From the NCBI GenBank assembly GCA_937941095.1, contig CALDYJ010000147.1, forward strand, positions 1 through 42,015: DNA of 42,015 nucleotides, in the 5' to 3' direction. The first letter of the stretch is position 1; every line of letters starts with the position of its first letter. A program made the translations under genes and the position numbers. The DNA comes from an uncultured Saprospiraceae bacterium. Lineage in GTDB: Bacteria > Bacteroidota > Bacteroidia > Chitinophagales > Saprospiraceae. Positions 1 to 7,200 of the stretch are shown piece after piece. The notes beneath the pieces are model-generated. The model searched no databases. It was not told the DNA's origin and was given only the letters and a program-made list of their open reading frames with translations.

Positions 1-180
1 TGTACCTTGTCCGCCGAAGCCTTGGTGTACCTTGTCCGCCGAAGCCTTGGTGTACCTTGTCCGCCGAAGCTTTGGTGTACCTTGTCCGCCGAAGCCTTGG
101 TGTACCTTGTCCGCCGAAGCCTTGGAGTACCTTGTCCGCCGAAGCCTTGGTGTACCTTGTCCGCCGAAGCCTTGGCGTAG
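1..180. repeat. 25-bp tandem repeat array, seven copies
   Basis: Seven head-to-tail 25-bp units run from 1 to 175. Copy 3 has one C-to-T change and copy 6 has a different first base; the others are identical. Each unit contains the core TCCGCCGAAGCCTTGG. After copy 7 the sequence departs into CGTAGGTGGAC, so only the last unit can form the full hairpin TCCGCC...GGTGGA. The period is not a multiple of three and the array lies between the ricT stop and the window edge, so it is probably non-coding. It is much more GC-rich than its surroundings. It may extend beyond the left edge. Confidence 0.95.
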
Positions 181-195
181 GTGGACGACCATCAA

Positions 196-1641
196 TCAAT
201 CTTTCTTCTTTTTCTTATTAAACCATCTTTTTTTAGTCGGTTTTTTCTTTGGACTTTGGTCACCCTCCTTTGGTTTATTTGAATTGTTGTTATTATTATT
301 TCCGCTGTCTTTTGGCTTATTCGCATTGGTATTATCGCCTTCCTTAGGTTTGGTCCTATTTGAATTGCTATTGGCGTTCTTATTCTTATTAGGTTTCCCT
401 TTTTTAGGTTTTGGCTTGCTGTGCACTTTAGCTTTATCAGTACTGTTATTGCCTTTTCCTTCTTTCGGTTTCTGCGTTGACGACTTCTTATCTTTTGTAA
501 AAGGTTTCTTTTTATTTCTGTTTTTGTTTGGCCTTCTTTTTTTCTTCTTCCTTTTCTCCATCGGTAACTCAATGACTTCATTGACCGATTCAAAATCTAT
601 TTCAATTTCTTGGGCCTCCAGTGCTTTGTAATCTTCTAAACCAGCAGGTTTTTCGTTTTTTGCGTTTAGCCTAAGAATCTCTTTTACACGTTTTAGTTTC
701 AAAGGATAAAATTTGCTTCTTCCACCTTCAGAAGTATATACATAAAACATCAATCCTTTGAAAATATCAGTCTTGACTAATTTGGCTTTACCTTTTTCTG
801 TAAATAAAGTGTCAGCTTTTTCTGGAAATTCTTCCAAAGCTTCCATATAGGTGTCAAGCTCGAAATTTAAACAACATTTTAATCGCCCACACTGACCTGA
901 AAGTTTCGCTTGATTAATGGCTAAGTTTTGATACCGTGCTGCAGTAGTAGACACAGTTTTGAAATCAGCAAGCCAAGTGGAACAACAAAGTTCTCTTCCA
1001 CAAGAACCAACACCGCCAATTCGAGCAGACTCTTGTCTAGCTCCAATTTGTCTCATTTCTATTTTAACCTTAAATTCTTTTGCAAAATGTCTAATCAGTT
1101 CTCTAAAATCAACTCTACCTTCTGCAGTGTAAAAAAAAGTAGCTTTTCTTTTATCAGCCTGAAATTCTACATCTCCAATCTTCATGTCCAAACTTAAATC
1201 TCTTGCGATTTTTCTTGCTCGAACCATTGTCTTATGTTCATTTGCTCTGGCTTCAGTTAGTTTTTCTAAGTCTCTATCATTAGCCATTCGAATCACAGAT
1301 TTTAAGACATTGTCTTCGTTGACTCTTTTCTTTTTCATCTGTAATCTCACCAGTTCACCAGATAAGGATATACTGCCTATGTCGTAGCCACTTTCAGCTT
1401 CAACCATGACAATGTCTCCAGTTATCGTACGCGTTTCTTTCTTGTTTTTGAAAAAAGCTTTTCTAGAACCGTTTCTAAAACTGACTTCAACGTATTCAAA
1501 GTCGTCATAATCAGTTAAATCTAATTTCGAAAGCCAGTCAAAAGTATTTCGTTTGTTACATCCTCCAGTTAAGCAAGAGCCTTTACTCTGACAGCCGTTT
1601 GGAACACCACTTTTGTTTGATGAACAACTTGAACATCCCAT
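196..1641 (-). CDS. ricT: RicT/YaaT-like PSP1-domain protein with Lys/Asn-rich tail
   Basis: This 481-residue protein belongs to the PSP1 family, whose Bacillus member RicT works with RicA and RicF in an iron-sulphur complex that affects RNase Y. The N-terminus is cysteine-rich (CSSC, then three more Cys before residue 30). The core shows the family's cysteine signatures GSCGRELCCSTW and GQCGRLKCCLNFE around residues 210-260. From about residue 365 the protein becomes a roughly 115-residue low-complexity tail of Lys, Asn, Pro and Gly, absent from short family members. It lies 53 bp downstream of holB on the same strand, an order also known in Firmicutes. No ricA or ricF is visible here, so its partners in this organism are unknown. 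The start ATG is followed directly by the Cys-rich segment. Confidence 0.88.
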   Translation of the reverse strand: MGCSSCSSNKSGVPNGCQSKGSCLTGGCNKRNTFDWLSKLDLTDYDDFEYVEVSFRNGSRKAFFKNKKETRTITGDIVMVEAESGYDIGSISLSGELVRLQMKKKRVNEDNVLKSVIRMANDRDLEKLTEARANEHKTMVRARKIARDLSLDMKIGDVEFQADKRKATFFYTAEGRVDFRELIRHFAKEFKVKIEMRQIGARQESARIGGVGSCGRELCCSTWLADFKTVSTTAARYQNLAINQAKLSGQCGRLKCCLNFELDTYMEALEEFPEKADTLFTEKGKAKLVKTDIFKGLMFYVYTSEGGRSKFYPLKLKRVKEILRLNAKNEKPAGLEDYKALEAQEIEIDFESVNEVIELPMEKRKKKKRRPNKNRNKKKPFTKDKKSSTQKPKEGKGNNSTDKAKVHSKPKPKKGKPNKNKNANSNSNRTKPKEGDNTNANKPKDSGNNNNNNSNKPKEGDQSPKKKPTKKRWFNKKKKKD

Positions 1642-1654
1642 TTTATTATTTTTA

Positions 1655-1681
1655 AAGAATTGATATTTTTGATCAATTCTT
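1655..1681 (-). promoter_or_regulatory. perfect 10-bp inverted repeat between holB and ricT
   Basis: The two arms AAGAATTGAT (1655-1664) and ATCAATTCTT (1672-1681) are separated by 7 bases. The hairpin would form in the short spacer of the holB-ricT transcript, ending about 14 bases before the ricT start codon. There is no strong T tract after it, so a processing or translation-control site is as likely as a terminator. Function is not established. Confidence 0.4.
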
Positions 1682-1694
1682 GATTGTTAAAAAA

Positions 1695-2810
1695 TTAATG
1701 CACAGCCATTTTATTGGACTCCATAATTGCATGTAACTTTATGCAAAGATTCGTCATCAATAATTTTGTATTTGCATTACGTTCTATATAATATATTATT
1801 TCACTCAATCTTTTTGATAAGAACGAAGTTGCAGTGGCATCTAAGTTCAGATGAAATTTTTGAGCAAATTGTAATTCTTCTTTTTTCAATTTGATTTTAT
1901 CGGAAGGGAGGTGTTTTAATAACATGCATTGCCTGATGAAGTGTAATACATACTCTAAGTACCCTTTTAATTGTTGTTTAGGAAATTGACTTAAAAAATC
2001 TCCAGTTTGTATTAACTCATCTGCATCCCCTTTGTAACTTACTCTCAACATCTTTTGGAGGTGTTGAAAGTTTTCGTCAATTTTAGTTTGCGCCAATGAG
2101 ATGGCATAATTGATGTCGCCTTCAGCAATTGCAAGCATCGACTCGACATCGTTTTCTTGCGCACCATAATGGTTAACTAGTAAATTTTTTACTACAGGGA
2201 GTTCTGGAGATTTAACATTGATGACTTGACACCTAGAAATAATGGTGCCTAATATGTTTTCTAAATTATTGCTTACCAAAATAAAGTAACTATTCTGTGG
2301 CGGCTCCTCAATGAGTTTTAATAGTCTATTTCCTTCACCACCTAAAAATTCTGGCAGCCAGATAATTGAAACTTTGTTTCCTCCTTCAAAAGCTTGAAGA
2401 TTGATTTTCTTGAGAATATTCAAGCATTCTGCTTTAGGAATGTTTCCTTGTTTTTGTTCTGCGCCAACATGCTTTAACCAGGTACTTAAATCATAGAAAG
2501 GGTTGCTTTCTAATAATGATCTCCATTCAGTTATAAAATTATCTGATATTCCATCTTTGCCAAATGTGGGAAAAGTAAAGTGAACATCAGGATGGATAAA
2601 TTTCATTGTTTTTTTACAAGATGGACATGTACCGCATGCCTTGAAATTTTGAATATTTTTGCAAACTAAGTTCTGAGCTATTTTAATTGCTTGAATTAAT
2701 TTACCAATTCCAGCTTTCCCTGTAATTAACATAGCATGAGGTATCCTTTCAGAAGAAAGAACTTTTGAAATATTCGCATCTAAATTGATCTGAGATATTA
2801 TTTTCTCCAT
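1695..2810 (-). CDS. holB: DNA polymerase III delta-prime subunit
   Basis: This 371-residue protein is a clamp-loader subunit of the replicative polymerase. The N-terminus has a degenerate Walker A, GKAGIGK at residues 31-37, followed by Leu instead of Thr/Ser, as expected for delta-prime, which does not hydrolyse ATP. Four cysteines (C50, C59, C62, C65; ending CGTCPSC) form the usual zinc module. A later SRCQ matches the SRC arginine motif that acts on neighbouring ATPase subunits. The C-terminus is helical, as in the collar domain. It precedes ricT by 53 bp on the same strand and is probably co-transcribed. The start ATG lies 2 bp from a perfect 16-bp palindrome. Confidence 0.93.
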   Translation of the reverse strand: MEKIISQINLDANISKVLSSERIPHAMLITGKAGIGKLIQAIKIAQNLVCKNIQNFKACGTCPSCKKTMKFIHPDVHFTFPTFGKDGISDNFITEWRSLLESNPFYDLSTWLKHVGAEQKQGNIPKAECLNILKKINLQAFEGGNKVSIIWLPEFLGGEGNRLLKLIEEPPQNSYFILVSNNLENILGTIISRCQVINVKSPELPVVKNLLVNHYGAQENDVESMLAIAEGDINYAISLAQTKIDENFQHLQKMLRVSYKGDADELIQTGDFLSQFPKQQLKGYLEYVLHFIRQCMLLKHLPSDKIKLKKEELQFAQKFHLNLDATATSFLSKRLSEIIYYIERNANTKLLMTNLCIKLHAIMESNKMAVH

Positions 2811-2812
2811 GC

Positions 2813-2828
2813 TTAAGTAATTACTTAA
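2813..2828. promoter_or_regulatory. 16-bp perfect palindrome at holB start
   Basis: TTAAGTAATTACTTAA is a perfect inverted repeat with no spacer, ending 2 bp upstream of the holB ATG. It may be a dimeric-regulator operator or chance in AT-rich DNA. Because it sits in the translation initiation region it could also affect ribosome access. Confidence 0.4.
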
Positions 2829-3099
2829 ATCAAGGAATTCAACATTAGAAATGAAGAAATGTTAGGGTAAATAGTCTTAAAAACGAAGAACTTGGCTACT
2901 GCCTTAAAAATTTAATTCTTTTAAACTTGTTAGTAAGGCCATTTTTATCAGTTATAATCCAAAATGGATATAGAAAGCTATTATTATTTGATTATTTTTT
3001 ACCCTATCACGCCTCTTTTCTGAGCAATTCCTCTTTGTAATTGTTCAAATTTACATAATTCAAAGTTTAGAAGAGCTTAATAATAGAAAAAAACTAAAT

Positions 3100-3132
3100 T
3101 TTGACTTTTTTATTAAAACCCTATCTATTTTG
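3100..3132 (+). promoter_or_regulatory. possible Bacteroidota-type promoter of the pterin synthase gene
   Basis: A TTTG-like -33 element (TTTTGAC, TTG at 3101-3103) is followed after 22 bases by TATTTTG (3126-3132), close to the TAnnTTTG -7 consensus but one base short. It would give a 5' leader of about 70 bases. Weak evidence. Confidence 0.35.
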
Positions 3133-3210
3133 CACTGTTTAATAGCAATATCTTTCATTAGTACAGCTATAATTAATTAAACTGATCACTTACTTTTAAG
3201 TTTCTGAATT

Positions 3211-3618
3211 ATGAGAATATCTATCTTTAGAAGAGCCCATTTTAATGCAGCACATCGATTGCACGTCCATTCTTGGCCTGAGGAAAAGAATGTTGAAGTC
3301 TTTGGCCTTTGTAACAGCTCTAATTTTCATGGCCACAACTATGAACTTGAAGTAAAAGTAACAGGAGAAGTTGATCCTATCACAGGAATGTTAATAGACC
3401 TGAAGGATTTAAAGGATCTCATTAAAATAGAAATAGAAGATCGCTTTGATCACAAAAATTTAAACCTTGACGTCAAAGAGTTTAAAACCTTAAACCCTAC
3501 AGCTGAAAACATTTGCTATGTGATATGGCAAATACTTAGTGCAAAACTGCCCGATGAATTGGATGTAACCATACGTTTGTTTGAAACTCCAAGAAATTAT
3601 GTAGAATATCCTGCCTAA
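3211..3618 (+). CDS. 6-pyruvoyl-tetrahydropterin synthase family protein (PTPS/QueD)
   Basis: This 135-residue protein is of usual length for the family, which converts dihydroneopterin triphosphate into 6-pyruvoyl- or 6-carboxy-tetrahydropterin. The zinc ligands are H15 (AAHR), H40 and H42 (HGHNY). The catalytic cysteine is C34. The spacing is C-x5-HGH (CNSSNFHGH), like animal pyruvoyl-tetrahydropterin synthases, whereas classical QueD has C-x3-HGH. The C-terminal ETPRNYVEY also fits the family, with the Glu in the substrate-binding position. Automatic pipelines would name it QueD, but the motif points towards the biopterin-type enzyme. It stands alone, with no queuosine genes nearby. Confidence 0.85.
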   Translation: MRISIFRRAHFNAAHRLHVHSWPEEKNVEVFGLCNSSNFHGHNYELEVKVTGEVDPITGMLIDLKDLKDLIKIEIEDRFDHKNLNLDVKEFKTLNPTAENICYVIWQILSAKLPDELDVTIRLFETPRNYVEYPA

Positions 3619-3819
3619 TTGCTGAAATAACCATTCAAAACGACAAAAACTGTTTTTAAAGTATTATCCGTAATGTCATGAAGCTGATAAAACCTTTAAA
3701 TTGGTTCAAAATGTCAGCATCTAAGCAATTTAAACTTATATTAGCAGTCTAATTTTCAAAATGCGTATGACTTTTGAAAAACACTGTTCTATTAACTTAA
3801 CTTACTTAATATCAGATTT

Positions 3820-5715
3820 ATGAAAAGATTTTTTACCTTTTTAGCAATTCTTACTGTATATGGTGGTTTGAATGCACAAGTTTATTATTCTGAAGATTTT
3901 GAATCTGGAAATACCTTAACCCTAGACGCAGAATGGGTTTTAGGGACTAACGATGACTTTGCTTCACAATATTTTAATCCTGGTGATCACTCTACATTTA
4001 TAGGTGTAAATGATGATGCATTAGGTGGAAATGCACCTGCAATTGAAGGATCAAGAGCTGTTTTCGGACCTGTTGATTTAACAGACGGTGTTAATCCTGT
4101 TTTGAAATTTAATTCTTACTTTATTAATGGAGATTATGGTGGAGATGAAACTTTTAAAGTTTATTTCTCTTACGAAGGAACAAACTATTTCGAGCTTTTA
4201 GATGTAGCTGGTATTGCTGGTATGTGGACAGAAGAAATTGTTAGACTAGATCTTTTTAATGGTGAGATGATGTATTTTGCTTTTGAATACAGTGATGGTG
4301 CTGTATGGAATTACGGTGCTTGTGTAGATGACATTGTCATTGAAGAGTATAACGTTTTAAATGATGTTAGATTAACTTCTGTGTCTACTAATTGTGGGGC
4401 AGCTGCTGTTGGAACTGATGTTTTCGTGTCAGGTACAATAATCAATGATGGTTTGAACAACATTAATTCATTTGACCTTACATGGACAAATGGGACAACT
4501 TCAGAGACAGTAACTATCGATGGTTTGGATGTAGGGTTTAGAGATAACTGGTCTTTTGAGCATGAAACACCAATTTCTATGACAGAAGGAGCTTCAATGG
4601 TAACTTTTACTGTTAGTAATCCAAATGGAATGGATGATGAAAGCGTAGATAATAATGAAGTGATGTTTGAACTTACTGGAGTTCCAGTAATGAAAGATCA
4701 AGCTATTGTCGTTGAAGAAGCTACAGGTACGTGGTGTACTTGGTGCCCAAGAGGTGCTGTGTGGTTAGATAGAATGAATACTTGTTTTGGTGATAATTTT
4801 ATTGGAGTAGCCGTTCATAATAATGATCCTATGGCTTTAGCAGCATATGATTCAGGTCTTACTGGTTTTCCAAACTTCCCTGGCTTCCCTTCAGTTGTTG
4901 TTGATAGAACCAATGTAATGGATCCTTCTGAACTTGAACAACCAACAATCGCTAAGGTAGGTAATGCGCCTAATGTAGTTCTTGGTGTATCTGCTGATTG
5001 GGATGAGTCTACAAGAGCACTAAATGTTACAGGTTATGCTGACATGAACATGAGTACTACTACTGGCTTTAAATGGGTAGGTGTATTAACAGAAGATGGC
5101 GTTACAGGTACAGGTTCAGGTTATGATCAAATTAATGCTTACTCTGGTGGTGGACAAGGACCAATGGGTGGTTACGAAAACCTTCCAAATCCAGTTCCTG
5201 CTGCTCAAATGGTATATGACCATGTAGGTAGAGCACTTTTAGCTGGTTATGGCGGAGTTGCTGATGCTGGTTTAGAAAACCTTTCTGAAGGCGATCAAGC
5301 ATTCTTTGATTTTGATGAAATCACTGTTCCTGCTGAATACAATATGGAAAACATGCACATCATTGTTATGCTTATTGCTCCTAATGGTGTTATCGTTAAT
5401 GGTACTGAAGTTACTGTTGATGCAGCTACAACAACTAGTGTTAGAGATGCTCAATTTGATCATGATCTTGCAAAGGTATTTCCAAATCCTTTTAATGACA
5501 TGACTAACATCAGATTGAATCTCGAAACTTCTAGCGAAGTATCAGTTTCTGTTTTCAATACTATTGGACAAGTAGTTTCAAGAAAAGAATACGGTTCACT
5601 TCAAGGTGATGTAATCCTTCCTTTTTATTCAAATAACTTGGATAATGGAACTTACTTTATTCATATTTCTATTGATGATAAATTAGTTACTAAGCAAGTT
5701 CAAATTGCGAAGTAA
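3820..5715 (+). CDS. secreted T9SS cargo protein with Omp28-type thioredoxin-like domain
   Basis: This 631-residue protein has a signal peptide (residues 1-19, ending LNAQ). An Asp/Asn-rich beta-sandwich of MAM or choice-of-anchor type follows (about 22-175, with SEDFES near its start), then an adhesin-like beta domain (about 180-285). An Omp28-related domain begins near residue 290, with EEATGTWCTWCPRG carrying a CxxC motif at C306-C309. The last 80 residues (from about 550, VFPNPFND...) form a type A T9SS sorting domain ending KLVTKQVQIAK. This predicts export by the Por system and surface attachment or release. It is monocistronic, with a strong terminator at 5738. The substrate is unknown; the CxxC suggests a redox or thiol role. 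Confidence 0.85.
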   Translation: MKRFFTFLAILTVYGGLNAQVYYSEDFESGNTLTLDAEWVLGTNDDFASQYFNPGDHSTFIGVNDDALGGNAPAIEGSRAVFGPVDLTDGVNPVLKFNSYFINGDYGGDETFKVYFSYEGTNYFELLDVAGIAGMWTEEIVRLDLFNGEMMYFAFEYSDGAVWNYGACVDDIVIEEYNVLNDVRLTSVSTNCGAAAVGTDVFVSGTIINDGLNNINSFDLTWTNGTTSETVTIDGLDVGFRDNWSFEHETPISMTEGASMVTFTVSNPNGMDDESVDNNEVMFELTGVPVMKDQAIVVEEATGTWCTWCPRGAVWLDRMNTCFGDNFIGVAVHNNDPMALAAYDSGLTGFPNFPGFPSVVVDRTNVMDPSELEQPTIAKVGNAPNVVLGVSADWDESTRALNVTGYADMNMSTTTGFKWVGVLTEDGVTGTGSGYDQINAYSGGGQGPMGGYENLPNPVPAAQMVYDHVGRALLAGYGGVADAGLENLSEGDQAFFDFDEITVPAEYNMENMHIIVMLIAPNGVIVNGTEVTVDAATTTSVRDAQFDHDLAKVFPNPFNDMTNIRLNLETSSEVSVSVFNTIGQVVSRKEYGSLQGDVILPFYSNNLDNGTYFIHISIDDKLVTKQVQIAK

Positions 5716-5737
5716 TTTGTATTTATAAAAAGTATTT

Positions 5738-5781
5738 AAGACCGTGTTTGATTCATTTCAAATGCGGTCTTTTATTTTTAT
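5738..5781 (+). terminator. Rho-independent terminator
   Basis: The stem AAGACCG/CGGTCTT (5738-5744 with 5765-5771) is extended by TTTGA/TCAAA and followed by a T-rich tract. It ends the transcript of the secreted Omp28-type protein. Confidence 0.85.
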
Positions 5782-5861
5782 TCATTATCTCATTGTCTTA
5801 ACGAGGACAAGATTTGAAGCTTCATGTAAAATTGTTTTTCTATATTTAGAAAAAAACCAAA

Positions 5862-7199
5862 ATGCATGTTGTAATTATAGGCAATGGTATAAGTGGTGTT
5901 ACAGCTGCAAGGAACATCCGAAAGTTGAGTGATTACAAAATCACACTCATTTCTTCCGAGACAACTTATTTTTTTTCTCGTACAGCCTTAATGTACATTT
6001 ATATGGGGCACATGAGATTCGTTGATACTCAACCTTATGAACCATGGTTTTGGAAAAAAAATAGAATTGACCTTAAAAAAGCACATGTCGAGAAAATTGA
6101 TTTTTCTAAAAATCAATTGCATTTCGAGCAAGGAGAATCTCTTCAATACGACAAATTAATTTTAGCATTAGGATCTACTCCAAATAAATTTGGTTGGCCA
6201 GGACAAGACTTAAAAGGTGTAGGAGGAATGTACAGCTTCCAAGATCTTGAAAAAATGGAGCAATACAGTAAGGATTTAAAACAGGCCGTTATCGTAGGTG
6301 GGGGATTGATTGGCATCGAAATGGCAGAAATGTTTCACTCAAGAAATATCCCAGTTACTTTCTTGGTAAGAGAAAACTCTTATTGGGATGCGGTTTTGCC
6401 AAAAGAAGAATCTGAAATGATCAATAGGCACATCAAAGCAAATCACATTGATTTAAGACTTTCTACAGAATTAAAAGAAATTGTAGACGATGGGAATGGT
6501 GTAGCTTGCGCTGCAATCACAAATAAGGAAGAAAGAATCGACTGTGGATTTGTTGGTTTAACGGCAGGAGTCCATCCTAATATTAATTTTCTCAAAGAAA
6601 CTCAATTAGAAATTCAAAAGGGTATTCTCGTAAATAAATTCTTAGAAACAAATATTAAAGACGTCTATGCAATAGGTGATTGCGCCCAAATAACAGAAGC
6701 TCAACCTGGAAGAAGACCAATTGAAGCAGTTTGGTATACAGGTAGAATGATGGGGGAAACAGTAGCCTATAATGTCTGTAATAAGAAAATAGCCTACGAT
6801 CCAGGGATTTGGTTTAATTCAGCTAAATTTTTTGACATCGAATACCAAGTTTATGGAACTGTATCAGCCAAAGCTCCAGAAAATCATCTTTCTATTTATT
6901 GGGAACATGAAGATGGAGATAAAAGCATTAGAATAGTATTTAATAAAACCAATCAAGCGACCATAGGATTTAATTTGATGGGGATAAGGTTTAGACATGA
7001 AGTTTGCGAAAAGTGGATAGCAGAAAAAACTCCCATTGAAACAGTCCTAGCTAATTTAAGTCTTGCCAACTTTGATCCAGAATTCTTCACACAATATGAA
7101 GGAGAATTGGTTGCGAAATACAATTCAAAATTTCAAAAAAGCATTACTTTAATAAAGAAAAGAAAATGGGCAGATGTGTTTTCTTTCCTAAAGAAATAA
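5862..7199 (+). CDS. NAD(P)H/FAD-dependent oxidoreductase (rubredoxin/nitrite-reductase-like)
   Basis: This 445-residue flavoprotein of the pyridine nucleotide-disulphide oxidoreductase class has an FAD-binding Rossmann motif at the N-terminus (GNGISG, residues 7-12). A second dinucleotide fold for NAD(P)H follows (VGGGLIGIEMAE, about 144-156), then the FAD-contacting motif YAIGDCAQ (about 269-276). No redox CxxC is seen near the FAD site, so it resembles rubredoxin reductase or NirB N-terminal domains rather than lipoamide dehydrogenase. Its stop is one base before the start of the membrane 4Fe-4S protein, so the two are almost certainly co-translated. The likely role is passing electrons from NAD(P)H to that partner. 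The true electron acceptor is unknown. Confidence 0.85.
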   Translation: MHVVIIGNGISGVTAARNIRKLSDYKITLISSETTYFFSRTALMYIYMGHMRFVDTQPYEPWFWKKNRIDLKKAHVEKIDFSKNQLHFEQGESLQYDKLILALGSTPNKFGWPGQDLKGVGGMYSFQDLEKMEQYSKDLKQAVIVGGGLIGIEMAEMFHSRNIPVTFLVRENSYWDAVLPKEESEMINRHIKANHIDLRLSTELKEIVDDGNGVACAAITNKEERIDCGFVGLTAGVHPNINFLKETQLEIQKGILVNKFLETNIKDVYAIGDCAQITEAQPGRRPIEAVWYTGRMMGETVAYNVCNKKIAYDPGIWFNSAKFFDIEYQVYGTVSAKAPENHLSIYWEHEDGDKSIRIVFNKTNQATIGFNLMGIRFRHEVCEKWIAEKTPIETVLANLSLANFDPEFFTQYEGELVAKYNSKFQKSITLIKKRKWADVFSFLKK

Positions 7200-7200
7200 T

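Larger units (their letters stand above)
2811..3210. other. 400-bp divergent intergenic region, holB / pterin synthase
   Basis: No convincing coding segment or RNA gene was found. It holds a perfect 16-bp palindrome at its holB end and a possible promoter for the pterin synthase gene at 3100-3132. The rest is AT-rich and unremarkable. Confidence 0.7.

Noticed and set aside
1..180. CRISPR-like repeats
   Set aside because: Units are directly adjacent with no spacers, only 25 bp long, and no cas genes are near.
192..593. 133-codon minus-strand frame inside ricT
   Set aside because: It is another frame of the same Lys/Asn-rich DNA and has no features of its own.
32..631. 199-codon frame across the repeat array and ricT tail
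   Set aside because: It is opposite to the ricT low-complexity tail, starts in non-coding repeats, and is all Leu/Phe; a shadow of the Lys/Asn-rich strand.
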